From a virus: DNA of 64,000 bases. The stretch is from the IMG/VR virus record IMGVR_UViG_3300013111_000325, positions 1 through 64,000 of that record. The stretch is one strand, 5' to 3'. The notes under the pieces are model-generated. The model made no database searches. It worked only from the letters and a program-made list of their open reading frames with translations, and was not told the origin of the DNA. The stretch's first letter is position 1. Each line of letters opens with the position of its first letter. Made by a program: the position numbers and the translations under genes. Shown piece by piece: positions 32,966-41,677 of this stretch.

Positions 32966-33123
32966 AAGCATTATTTTGGAAAATATATTTACAGGTTTTA
33001 TTTTTAATAGGTGCATTTCAATCTAAGAAAACTTGGATTGACAAGCACATTCTTTTGTGCTATGATAAACTTGATCAAATTGGGAGTCCCTATCAATATA
33101 GATATACCAGATTTAATGCATGA
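32953..33123 (+). CDS. Small membrane protein ORF after the endolysin (holin candidate)
   Basis: 56 residues. It starts inside the end of the peptidase gene and its TGA overlaps the polymerase ATG (ATGA). One hydrophobic segment (LFWKIYLQVLFLIGAF, about residues 7-22), then a basic tail. The ribosome site is weak. It fills the gap exactly, which supports coding, and membrane character next to an endolysin suggests a lysis role. The polymerase promoter lies inside it. Confidence 0.45.
   Translation: METVKALFWKIYLQVLFLIGAFQSKKTWIDKHILLCYDKLDQIGSPYQYRYTRFNA
33038..33066 (+). promoter_or_regulatory. sigma70-type promoter of gene 43 with an operator-like palindrome
   Basis: TTGACA, 17 nt, TATGAT. 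The spacer is filled by AGCACA-6 nt-TGTGCT (33044-33061), a perfect inverted repeat that touches both hexamers. Confidence 0.75.
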
Positions 33124-35639
33124 GTTTTTATACTAACGTCCAAAATGTAAAAGGTCAAATCTTCTATCGTGGAATAGATGATAAAGGCCGACACTTCAAG
33201 CAAAAAGTAGACTACAACCCTTCCCTATACATCCCTTCAGCAAAAGAATCTAAATGGAAAACCCTTGAGGGTGAGAACGTATCCGAAGTTCCATGCGGTT
33301 CTATAAACGATGCAAAAGATTTTATTCGTAAATATGAAGGTGTAGATAACTTCAAGATTTATGGTAATACAAACTTTCATTATTGTTTTATTGCTGATAA
33401 CTTTCCTGATACAATATATTATGATATCAATCAAATCAGTATTGCAAACATTGACATAGAGACTGGTTCAGAGAATGGTTTTCCTGATCCACAGATAGCA
33501 TCAGAAGAAGTCATATCAATTACTGTAAAAGTCAAAGGTAAATTTTATTCATTTGGTTGTGGTGAATATACACCAAGTGATGAGAATGTGACATATGTAC
33601 GATGTTCTAATGAAATTCACATGTTGCAAGAGTTTCTTTCGTTCTGGGAAAAACTTGATGTTGATATTGTGACTGGATGGAACGTAAAGTTTTTTGATAT
33701 ACCGTTTCTTGTCAATCGTATGAATAGGTTGTTTGATAAGCCTGAATATCAAAGATTGTCACCTTGGAAGTTTGTGAGTGAGAGAACAGTTAATCAAATG
33801 GGTTTCGGTGGTACACGAGAGCAACAAGCATTTGAATTGGTCGGTGCCGCCACGCTTGATTATCTTGATCTATATCGTAAATTTACATACACACAACAAG
33901 AAAATTACAGACTTGATCATATCGCACACGTAGAACTTGGTGAGCGTAAATTAGATTATTCAGAGTTTGACAATCTGCATCAGTTATATAAACAAGACTT
34001 TCAGAAATTCATGGACTACAACGTGAAAGACGTTGACCTTGTAGATAAACTTGAAGACAAATTGAAATTGATTGAGACCGCAGTTGTTCTTGCATATGAT
34101 GCAAAAGTAAATTACACAGATGTCTTCACACAAGTAAGAATGTGGGACACTTTGATATATAATGAATTGCGTGGCAAAGGTATCGTACTTCCACCAAAGA
34201 AAAATACTTTCAAGGAAAATCCATACGAAGGTGCCTATGTGAAAGAACCAGAACCTGGTGCATACAACTGGGTTGTATCGTTTGACTTGAACAGTTTATA
34301 CCCTCATTTGATTATGCAGTATAATGTATCACCTGAAACTATGGTTCTTGATTATCCGCCTCAGGCGGTAACAGTTGATAAATTGCTTGATGGTGAAATA
34401 GATACTTCTTATTGTCAGAGACAGAATTTGAGCATGGCCGCAAATGGTTATCATTTTCGCAGAGACATACAAGGATTTCTACCTGCTATGATGGAGCGTA
34501 TGTACAATGAGAGATCCAAGTTTAAGAAGCAAATGCTTGAAACACAACAACTATACGAAAATGAAAAAAATCCATCCGAGCGAGTGAAACTATCAAAAGA
34601 AGTTGCAAGACTTGACAACATGCAGATGGCAAGAAAAATTCAACTGAATTCTGCTTATGGTGCTTTGGGTAATCAGTATTTTCGTTTCTTTGATGTGAGA
34701 TGTGCAGAAGCAATTACGACTGGTGGTCAGTTATCCACCAAATGGGTTGAGCGAGATGTAAATGAATATCTAAACAAAATACTCAAAACAGAAGATAAGG
34801 ATTATGTCATTGCATCCGATACAGACTCCATCTATGTTAATCTTGAAGACCTTGTGAAAAGTGTATTTGATGATACGAGTGACAAGACAAAGGTGATTGA
34901 TTTTCTTGACAAGGTGTGTGATGGCAAAGTACAAGAATGTATTGACAGATCGTTCAATGGGTTACGTGAATACATGAATGCATATCAGCAGAAGATGTTC
35001 ATGAAACGTGAGGTTCTTGCTGACAGAGCAATCTGGACTGGTAAGAAACATTATATCATTAATGTACATGACAGTGAAGGTGTGCGATTTGAGAAACCTA
35101 AAATCAAAGTCAAGGGACTTGAATCGGTTAAATCTTCAACACCTGCTATTGTGAGACAAAAACTTGCTGATGCATACAAAATTTTGATGAATGATACGGA
35201 AGATGATATGATTGCATTCGTTGAAAGTTTTAGAAATCAATTTGAGTCACTACCACCTGAAGATGTTGCGTTTCCTCGTTCTGTTAAAGGTATTGCAAAA
35301 TATAGTGATGCAACAATGTTGTACAAAAAAGGAACACCAATACATGTAAAAGGCACGATTATACATAATAAATTATTAAAAGAACATAAACTTACGAGAA
35401 AATATCAGATTATCCAAGAGGGTGAAAAGATAAAATTTTCGTATCTTAAAACACCAAATCCAGTAGGTGATACAGTTGTGAGTATGGGTAACACATTGCC
35501 TGCAGAATTTGGATTACATGAATTTATTGACTACGATACGCAATTTGAGAAAACATTTCTTGATCCGTTGAAAGATATATTGAATTGTGTAGGTTGGGAA
35601 TATGAAAAGAGATATACAATTGATAATTTTTTTGTTTAA
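33120..35639 (+). CDS. 43: DNA polymerase, T4 gp43 (family B)
   Basis: 839 residues (T4: 898). The exonuclease motifs are NIDIETGSENG (I), GWNVKFFDIPFL (II) and YNVKDVDLV (III). Polymerase motifs are FDLNSLYPHLIMQ (A), KIQLNSAYGALGN (B) and ASDTDSIYVN (C), all intact. The C-terminal tail ends with a hydrophobic clamp-binding-like YTIDNFFV. It has its own promoter. It is the replicative polymerase. Confidence 0.97.
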   Translation: MSFYTNVQNVKGQIFYRGIDDKGRHFKQKVDYNPSLYIPSAKESKWKTLEGENVSEVPCGSINDAKDFIRKYEGVDNFKIYGNTNFHYCFIADNFPDTIYYDINQISIANIDIETGSENGFPDPQIASEEVISITVKVKGKFYSFGCGEYTPSDENVTYVRCSNEIHMLQEFLSFWEKLDVDIVTGWNVKFFDIPFLVNRMNRLFDKPEYQRLSPWKFVSERTVNQMGFGGTREQQAFELVGAATLDYLDLYRKFTYTQQENYRLDHIAHVELGERKLDYSEFDNLHQLYKQDFQKFMDYNVKDVDLVDKLEDKLKLIETAVVLAYDAKVNYTDVFTQVRMWDTLIYNELRGKGIVLPPKKNTFKENPYEGAYVKEPEPGAYNWVVSFDLNSLYPHLIMQYNVSPETMVLDYPPQAVTVDKLLDGEIDTSYCQRQNLSMAANGYHFRRDIQGFLPAMMERMYNERSKFKKQMLETQQLYENEKNPSERVKLSKEVARLDNMQMARKIQLNSAYGALGNQYFRFFDVRCAEAITTGGQLSTKWVERDVNEYLNKILKTEDKDYVIASDTDSIYVNLEDLVKSVFDDTSDKTKVIDFLDKVCDGKVQECIDRSFNGLREYMNAYQQKMFMKREVLADRAIWTGKKHYIINVHDSEGVRFEKPKIKVKGLESVKSSTPAIVRQKLADAYKILMNDTEDDMIAFVESFRNQFESLPPEDVAFPRSVKGIAKYSDATMLYKKGTPIHVKGTIIHNKLLKEHKLTRKYQIIQEGEKIKFSYLKTPNPVGDTVVSMGNTLPAEFGLHEFIDYDTQFEKTFLDPLKDILNCVGWEYEKRYTIDNFFV

Positions 35640-35648
35640 GGAGTTGTA

Positions 35649-36692
35649 ATGAGTTTTTTGACAGACATGATTAAGGAGACAGGAAATGAATATGCTGGAT
35701 TGGTTTCTGATGGTGTTGAAGCAGGTGATGTTGAATCCTTTATTGATTCCGGTAGTTATGCTCTCAATGCTTTACTATCGGGAAGTATCTATGGTGGGCT
35801 TGCTGGGAACAAGATTACCGCCTTTGCTGGAGAATCGGCTACAGGAAAAACATTTTTTGTACTCGGTATTGTCAAACAATTTTTGTCAGATAATCCTGAC
35901 GGTGGTGTTCTTTACTTTGAGTCTGAATCTGCAATAACGAAAGATATGATTGAGAGGAGAGGTATAGATTCTTCTCGCATGGTTATGTTGCCAGTTGCAT
36001 CAATACAGGAGTTTGCACACCAATCAACAAAGATATTAGATAAATATCTTGCTGATCAAGAACGTAAGCCTATGATGATTTGTCTTGATAGTCTTGGTAT
36101 GCTATCTACATCAAAAGAATTGACTGACATTGCTGATGGTAAAGAGACAAAAGACATGACACGAGCCGCCCTTGTAAAAGGTGCATTTAGAGTATTAACA
36201 CTCAAAGCAGGTAAAGCAAAAGTTCCTATGCTTGTGACAAATCATACATATTCACAAGTAGGTGTAATGTTTCCTCAACAAGTGATGGGTGGTGGTACAG
36301 GGTTGTATTATGCCTCAAGCAATATTGTGTTTCTCTCAAAGAGAAAAGAAAAAGAAGGAACAGAAGTTATTGGTAATGTGATACATTGTAAGAATCACAA
36401 GTCTAGATTGACAGTGGAAAATAAAATGATAGATGCTCTTGTCACATATGACAAAGGTTTAGATAGATGGTATGGTATGCTTGAACTTGCAGAAGAAGCA
36501 GGTATTTTTACTAAAGTCTCTACTCGTTTTGAGTTACCAGACGGATCAAAAATGTTTGGTAAACAAATTATGCAACAACCTGAAAAATATTTTACAGAAG
36601 ATGTCATGAAAAAAATTGATGAATTTTGTAAAGAAAAATTTTTATATGGAACGACAAGTGAAACAGTAGAAGAGAATGATGAAACCGTTTGA
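35649..36692 (+). CDS. uvsX: RecA-like recombinase UvsX
   Basis: 347 residues (T4: 391). Walker [11 protein letters not shown], Walker [12 protein letters not shown], and [28 protein letters not shown] (the DNA-binding L2 region, spanning residues about 197-224). It catalyses strand invasion for recombination-dependent replication with UvsY and UvsW. AAGGAG precedes the ATG. Its end overlaps the following accessory gene by 17 nt. Confidence 0.95.
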   Translation: MSFLTDMIKETGNEYAGLVSDGVEAGDVESFIDSGSYALNALLSGSIYGGLAGNKITAFAGESATGKTFFVLGIVKQFLSDNPDGGVLYFESESAITKDMIERRGIDSSRMVMLPVASIQEFAHQSTKILDKYLADQERKPMMICLDSLGMLSTSKELTDIADGKETKDMTRAALVKGAFRVLTLKAGKAKVPMLVTNHTYSQVGVMFPQQVMGGGTGLYYASSNIVFLSKRKEKEGTEVIGNVIHCKNHKSRLTVENKMIDALVTYDKGLDRWYGMLELAEEAGIFTKVSTRFELPDGSKMFGKQIMQQPEKYFTEDVMKKIDEFCKEKFLYGTTSETVEENDETV

Positions 36693-37320
36693 AATAAATT
36701 ATGAAAAAATTAATTCTCATTATCACATTCAAAAAACAAAAGTTGAAGTATTTCGAGAAAATATTTTTGAAACTTATTATGGTAATACTGAATGGAAATT
36801 AGATTGTTTGATAGATAGAGCATTACAGGTCAAAACTGACAATATTGATGGTGATGTAGCAGAGGTTGGTGTTGCAAGAGGTGGCAGTGCTAAATTATTA
36901 GCAAGTATTTTTCAAGATAAAAAAATACATTTATATGATACATTTCAAGGTTTACCTCATGAAGATATTTTTAGTGGTAAAGTAATTGGTGATTTTTCCG
37001 AGCCTGAGTCAATTGCAAGAGAAACTTTATCTAAATTTGATAACGTTGAAATAAATGTAGGTGTTTTTCCAGATACAATAAATTTAGAAAATACAAATTA
37101 TTATTCGTTTGTTCATTTGGATGCTGATACATATAAAAGCACAATGGATGGATTAATTTATTTTTATCCTAGAATGAATAAAGGCGGAATAATTTTAATA
37201 GATGATTATATGTTTGAAGAATTACCTGGTGTTACTCTAGCAGTTTTAGAATTTACTAGGGTACATAATATAAAATATTTAATACCTGAAAGATGGATGT
37301 GTCTGATTCAAAAAATTTAA
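36676..37320 (+). CDS. TylF-type O-methyltransferase
   Basis: 214 residues; a second ATG follows at once (36679). Motif I is [18 protein letters not shown]; then [26 protein letters not shown] (metal-binding Asp residues) and [16 protein letters not shown]. This is the macrocin O-methyltransferase family that modifies sugars. It is inserted between uvsX and the helicase region, overlapping both sides. Likely modifies a glycan. Confidence 0.85.
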   Translation: MMKPFEINYEKINSHYHIQKTKVEVFRENIFETYYGNTEWKLDCLIDRALQVKTDNIDGDVAEVGVARGGSAKLLASIFQDKKIHLYDTFQGLPHEDIFSGKVIGDFSEPESIARETLSKFDNVEINVGVFPDTINLENTNYYSFVHLDADTYKSTMDGLIYFYPRMNKGGIILIDDYMFEELPGVTLAVLEFTRVHNIKYLIPERWMCLIQKI

Positions 37321-37664
37321 AAGAATGGTACGAAATAGTGCCGAATCCACAGAATGATAATGATGAGCAACAAGCCTTCCGTATAACGAAAGGTAAGTTT
37401 CAAGATGTAATATACAAGTATAATAGATTTGGTGTTAACGAAGAACCAAACGATGATGGTACGTTGACATATAAATTTGAATATGATATACTTGAGATAC
37501 CAGAAGAAATTGTCAATAAAAACTATGCTGATGAAGAAGGTATAGAATTTGAGCAACTTATTGGCGATATTCTTATTGAAGTCATACAAGAAAACATCGA
37601 AGTAAACGAAAGCGAGGATGGAAAGACTAGAAGATACGATTTTAAGGAACCTCTTATACAATGA
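37293..37664 (+). CDS. Hypothetical acidic protein
   Basis: 123 residues, acidic (pI low by composition), beginning [20 protein letters not shown]. It overlaps the previous gene by 28 nt and the helicase gene by 47 nt in different frames. EFEQLIGDILIEVIQENIEV near the end is amphipathic. It lies where T4 has gene 40, but no membrane segment is present and no homology is claimed. Probably a replication-unit accessory protein. Confidence 0.6.
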   Translation: MDVSDSKNLKEWYEIVPNPQNDNDEQQAFRITKGKFQDVIYKYNRFGVNEEPNDDGTLTYKFEYDILEIPEEIVNKNYADEEGIEFEQLIGDILIEVIQENIEVNESEDGKTRRYDFKEPLIQ

Positions 37665-39072
37665 TGATTTTGTCAGAAAATCATTACCATATCTGAAGAA
37701 TGATTATTTTCTTGAACACACAGATAAGATCTTGTTTGAGGAAATTGATAAATTTATTCAGAAATATAATATATCTCCAACAAAAGAATCTCTTGTAATA
37801 GAACTCAATGAGAATTCTAAATTACAAGAAGATCAGTTTAAGGGTCTTATAGAAAGGCTTAATAATTATGAGACAAATAAGAACGAGCAATCAGAAATAG
37901 AATGGCTTATTAACACTACAGAACAATTTTGTCAAGACAAAGCAATCTATAATGCAGTTCTAGAATCTATTTCAATTATTGATGGTCAAAAGAAAACAGA
38001 GAAAGATAAAGGCGCTATTCCAGCGATTTTATCTGATGCACTTGCAGTATGTTTTGATCCCAATATTGGACATGATTATATTGAAGATGCTGAAGCAAGA
38101 TATGAATCCTATCATCAAATAGAACAAAGAATACCATTCGATTTAGAATATTTCAATAAAATTACAAATGGTGGTCTGCCAAACAAGACACTCAATGTTG
38201 CAATAGCAGGTACTGGTGTCGGTAAATCATTGTTCATGTGTCATATGGCGTCAAGTTGCCTATCTCAAGGAAACAATGTTTTGTATATCACACTTGAGAT
38301 GGCGGAAGAAAAGATTGCAGAAAGAATTGATGCAAATTTAATGAACATTACACTTGATGATTTAAAGCAATTACCTAAAGATTTGTACGAAAGAAAAGTT
38401 GCAAGTATAAGTAAAGTGACAGACGGTAAATTAATTGTCAAAGAGTATCCGACTGCCGCCGCTAATACAAATCATTTTCGTAATTTATTGAGTGAATTGA
38501 AACTCAAAAGACAATTTGTTCCGCAGATTATTTTTGTTGATTATCTCAACATTTGTTCATCTGCAAGATTAAAGCAAGGAGCGAATGTGAATTCTTATAC
38601 ATTCATAAAATCCATTGCTGAAGAACTGCGTGGTATGGCAGTAGAATATGATGTGCCAATTGTATCGGCTACGCAGACCACTCGTTCAGGGTTTACGAGT
38701 ACAGATGTCGGTCTTGAAGATACATCTGAATCGTTTGGTCTTCCTGCAACTGCTGACTTGATGTTTGCTTTGATATCTACTGAAGAACTTGAGAACCTTG
38801 GTCAAATGTTGGTGAAACAACTCAAGAATAGATATAATGATCCAACATCATCAAAAAGATTTGTGATAGGTATTGATCGTGCTAAAATGAAATTATATGA
38901 TCTTGAAGAATCTGCACAAGATGATTTGATAGACAGAATGAATGATAAAAAGAACAAGAAGGGTAAATTTAATGCTCCATGGAAAGAAGATGACGATGAG
39001 CCATCATTCGATAAAGCGACTGGAGGAAAAATGAAATTTAAAAAAGAATTCGAGGAGTTTAATTTCTCATGA
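37618..39072 (+). CDS. 41: Replicative helicase, T4 gp41 (DnaB family)
   Basis: 484 residues (T4: 475). The N-terminal helical domain (LEDTILRNLLYNDDFVRKSL) is followed by the RecA-like core: GTGVGKSLF (Walker A), NNVLYITLEMAEEKIAERI, IIFVDYLNIC (Walker B) and SATQTTRSGFT. The C-terminal LKNRYNDPTSSKRFVIG is the arginine-finger region. It unwinds DNA 5'-3' at the fork with primase gp61. Coupled by 4 nt to the next ORF. Confidence 0.95.
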   Translation: MERLEDTILRNLLYNDDFVRKSLPYLKNDYFLEHTDKILFEEIDKFIQKYNISPTKESLVIELNENSKLQEDQFKGLIERLNNYETNKNEQSEIEWLINTTEQFCQDKAIYNAVLESISIIDGQKKTEKDKGAIPAILSDALAVCFDPNIGHDYIEDAEARYESYHQIEQRIPFDLEYFNKITNGGLPNKTLNVAIAGTGVGKSLFMCHMASSCLSQGNNVLYITLEMAEEKIAERIDANLMNITLDDLKQLPKDLYERKVASISKVTDGKLIVKEYPTAAANTNHFRNLLSELKLKRQFVPQIIFVDYLNICSSARLKQGANVNSYTFIKSIAEELRGMAVEYDVPIVSATQTTRSGFTSTDVGLEDTSESFGLPATADLMFALISTEELENLGQMLVKQLKNRYNDPTSSKRFVIGIDRAKMKLYDLEESAQDDLIDRMNDKKNKKGKFNAPWKEDDDEPSFDKATGGKMKFKKEFEEFNFS

Positions 39073-39284
39073 TAAAAGTATCATCCGTAGATAATGAACC
39101 ATTTTCTATGACTATAGAATATAAAAATCACAGTGTTATTTTGGTCGGATTACAGACCGGAGATGGGTATGATGGAGATTTAAAGGTATTTAAAGGTGAT
39201 CTAGATGTATCTGAAAAAATAGGTGAATATGACATTTCAGGAGAAGGATTGAAAAAAATACTTGACACTATCGACACTTTTTGA
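39069..39284 (+). CDS. Small hypothetical protein
   Basis: 71 residues, overlapping gp41 by 4 nt. It appears beta-rich (MTIEYKNHSVILVGLQTGDG, LKVFKGDLDVSE) like a small OB or SH3 barrel. No recognisable motif. Its last codons overlap the following promoter. Confidence 0.55.
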   Translation: MIKVSSVDNEPFSMTIEYKNHSVILVGLQTGDGYDGDLKVFKGDLDVSEKIGEYDISGEGLKKILDTIDTF

Positions 39285-39290
39285 TAAAAT
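39262..39290 (+). promoter_or_regulatory. sigma70-type promoter
   Basis: TTGACA, 17 nt, TAAAAT, overlapping the upstream gene's stop. It would begin transcription just before the hairpin at 39299. Confidence 0.65.
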
Positions 39291-39298
39291 AGTTACTG

Positions 39299-39322
39299 AG
39301 AGTGAGAGTTTCACTCTTTTTT
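39299..39322 (+). terminator. Terminator-like hairpin at the promoter start site
   Basis: AGAGTGA/TCACTCT stem, 5-nt loop, then TTTTT; enclosed by a second pair AGTTAC (39291) with GTAACT (39323). It may terminate upstream reading or form a 5' stabilising hairpin of the new transcript. Confidence 0.7.
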
Positions 39323-39346
39323 GTAACTCTAATTAAAAAAGGTCTT

Positions 39347-39997
39347 ATGCTCAAATATATTTTCATAATCCTTACTGCATTGTACTTTGGTATTCCATTT
39401 GCATATGAAAAAGCAATTGGTGCTGAAACTAAAGTTATTACTATGAATGGTAAACAATGGCTTGTTATAGTCGAACAAGGCAAAGAACCGATGCTAAAAC
39501 CTCTTGAAAAACCGAGAGCAAAAAAACCGACTATAGTATCAACTGTAAAGAAGGAGCCGGAATGGCAACGTAAAACAGTTAAGGAATCAAAATTAGTACA
39601 AGTATGTGATGATCCTTTAGGGTGTGTCATGACACCTGAGGGTGATTGTCCTGATTGTAAAACTGAACTTGTCAAAGAAGAAACGGTAGAAGTTGTACAA
39701 AAATCAGATTTTACTGCTTTTAAAGAAAACGTCAAAGCACAAAATTCTTTGAATGAAAAAGTTAAAAATACTAAAACAAAATGGTATTTACAAACATATG
39801 ACTGGATGAGAGATGTTGGTCATCCATCATATATCTGTTGGAAAGTCATGCTTACGTGTCAGCATAATGATCCAATTTCCATTCAAGACCTATATCTTGC
39901 CAAATTAAATGCATCAACATGTTCTGATTTTCAACATACATTTAATTTCACCAACCCAATATCATCCTGCCAAAAATCTACAATACTTAATCTTTAA
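39347..39997 (+). CDS. Exported Cys-rich protein of unknown function
   Basis: 216 residues from ATG 39347 (an upstream GTG at 39302 lies in the hairpin). The N-terminus MLKYIFIILTALYFGIPFAY is a signal peptide or anchor. The mature part has a Lys/Pro-rich stretch, then paired Cys (CDDPLGC, CPDC, CWKVMLTC, CSDF), suggesting disulfides in the periplasm. It has its own promoter, so it is probably made early. It may alter the cell envelope, for example superinfection exclusion; this is a guess. Confidence 0.6.
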   Translation: MLKYIFIILTALYFGIPFAYEKAIGAETKVITMNGKQWLVIVEQGKEPMLKPLEKPRAKKPTIVSTVKKEPEWQRKTVKESKLVQVCDDPLGCVMTPEGDCPDCKTELVKEETVEVVQKSDFTAFKENVKAQNSLNEKVKNTKTKWYLQTYDWMRDVGHPSYICWKVMLTCQHNDPISIQDLYLAKLNASTCSDFQHTFNFTNPISSCQKSTILNL

Positions 39998-40001
39998 TAA
40001 A

Positions 40002-40009
40002 CATAAATA
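40002..40009 (+). promoter_or_regulatory. Late-promoter-like CATAAATA
   Basis: One mismatch from TATAAATA, 26 nt before the start of the ligase-like gene. Placement suits a late virion gene. Confidence 0.45.
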
Positions 40010-40034
40010 GTTTGAAACGAGTTATGCAAAAATT

Positions 40035-41273
40035 ATGCAGAGTTTCAAACAATTTATAAATGAAGAAAAGAACTTACATCTAGAACACATAGAAGATGAA
40101 GTTCTCAACAATGGAGTAGATGGCACACGGCAAGCAATAAACTTTCTCAGAGGTTTGAGAGATATGCTTGCTGGTTCATCAAAAAGCGGAAAGCAGGTTC
40201 GCATCACCGTAAAATGGGATGGTGCGCCTGCTATTTTTGCAGGAATTAATCCTGAAAATAATAAGTTTTTTGTTGGTACAAAAGGAGTTTTTGCAAAAAC
40301 TGCAAAACTTAATTATACTCCGGAAGATATCGATAAAAATCATCCTGCTGAAGGGTTAAATAGAAAACTCAAATTAGCACTTGAGTATTTGCCTGAATTG
40401 GGTATACAAGATGTCGTACAAGGAGACATGATGTATAGTCAGGAAGATCTACAGGATGAAACGATTGATGGTGAAGAATATTTGATATTTAAACCAAATA
40501 CTATTGTTTACGCAATACCTAAAAATAGTGATTTGGCTAAACAAATATCAATATCAAAAATGGGTATTGTATTTCATACTAGATATTCAGGTGATAGTTT
40601 ACCCGAAATGGATGCCAATTTTGATATTGATGTTTCTCAAATGACACAAACACCGAATGTTTGGTTTAGGGATGCAGAATATGAAGATGTAAGTGGTACG
40701 GCATCTATGACTGAGAAAGAAACGGCACAAATAACAGGAATTCTATCGGGCGCTGGAAGATTATTTAGACAATTAAATCCGAATATACTTAAATATATTC
40801 AAAATCATAAGGACGTGAATATACAAATTAAAGCATACACAAATACGAAAATACGAGAAGGGCGTCCGATAGAAAACCCTGATGCACATGCAAGAGGATT
40901 GATAGTTTATCTGAAACAAAAATTTGAAAAGGAACTCAATAAATTAAAAACCGAAAAAGCAAGAATAAGAAAGCAACAGGCACAAAGAGAATTTTTGAAG
41001 TTTTTTCAAACAAACATAAGACAATTATCACAAATATTTGAAATGCAAAATATGTTAATTGCATGTAAAATATTGATATTGAGAAAATTAGAGCAGGTTA
41101 AAACATTGACAAAAACTTTTATTCAAGATGACGATGGTTTTAGAGTGACAAATCCAGAGGGGTTTGTTGCAGTAGATAAGTTAAAATCTGACCAGTATGT
41201 GAAACTGGTAGATCGTCTTGAATTTTCAAGACAAAATTTTAATGCCGCCAAAAACTGGTCAAAGGGAGCATAA
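40035..41273 (+). CDS. KxDG ligase-like protein with capsid-targeting-like N-terminus
   Basis: 412 residues. The core VRITVKWDGAPAIFAG (Lys60 in KWDG) is motif I of ATP-dependent DNA/RNA ligases and capping enzymes. FVGTKGVFAKT, VVQGDMMYSQ and ARGLIVYLKQK are reasonable later motifs of the adenylation fold. The start MQSFKQFINEEKN mirrors the T4 internal-protein signal, with a gp21-type site I-N-E|E after Glu10. Together they suggest an adenylating enzyme packed in the head. The C-terminal third is helical. Substrate and activity unproven. Confidence 0.65.
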   Translation: MQSFKQFINEEKNLHLEHIEDEVLNNGVDGTRQAINFLRGLRDMLAGSSKSGKQVRITVKWDGAPAIFAGINPENNKFFVGTKGVFAKTAKLNYTPEDIDKNHPAEGLNRKLKLALEYLPELGIQDVVQGDMMYSQEDLQDETIDGEEYLIFKPNTIVYAIPKNSDLAKQISISKMGIVFHTRYSGDSLPEMDANFDIDVSQMTQTPNVWFRDAEYEDVSGTASMTEKETAQITGILSGAGRLFRQLNPNILKYIQNHKDVNIQIKAYTNTKIREGRPIENPDAHARGLIVYLKQKFEKELNKLKTEKARIRKQQAQREFLKFFQTNIRQLSQIFEMQNMLIACKILILRKLEQVKTLTKTFIQDDDGFRVTNPEGFVAVDKLKSDQYVKLVDRLEFSRQNFNAAKNWSKGA

Positions 41274-41666
41274 ATGTTAAAACAAGAAGAGCAATTGCTT
41301 GAAACACTTAATGGTAAAATGATCGATATCACTTTATCCGAAGGTGTAGATACACGATTAAGAAGATTAGCCACTCAAGGTCTTATTGCAAAAGATGAAC
41401 TTGCGTTATTCACAAAACTCATAAAAGATCTTGATGATGGTAAATCACCTACGTTGCCACAACGTATGATGGTAATGAGAGTTTTTGACAAACTTCTGAA
41501 ACTCATAATGGATAATAAAGAAGTGTATCAGAGAGTTTTGCAGACTGTTAAAAAGGATAAAAAAGTGAAAAAAGAAGCATTCGAAGCCACACATACTATC
41601 GTTGAACACAACGGAAAAAGATTTGTCATTGACGAAAATGAGCAATTAGTTCCTTATAATGGATAA
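41274..41666 (+). CDS. Hypothetical protein
   Basis: 130 residues, starting right after the previous stop. Helical, with a repeated-hydrophobic region (LRRLATQGLIAKDELALFTKLI and PQRMMVMRVFDKLLKLIMDN). The last 25 residues include EHNGKRFVIDENEQLVPY. No catalytic motif. It sits between two enzymes that may be virion cargo and could be a partner of either. Not recognised. Confidence 0.6.
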   Translation: MLKQEEQLLETLNGKMIDITLSEGVDTRLRRLATQGLIAKDELALFTKLIKDLDDGKSPTLPQRMMVMRVFDKLLKLIMDNKEVYQRVLQTVKKDKKVKKEAFEATHTIVEHNGKRFVIDENEQLVPYNG

Positions 41667-41677
41667 TAAATATTCAT

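Noticed and set aside
41665-41672. AATAAATA before the NMNAT-like gene
   Set aside because: Only 5 nt before the ATG, leaving no room for a start site and ribosome site.
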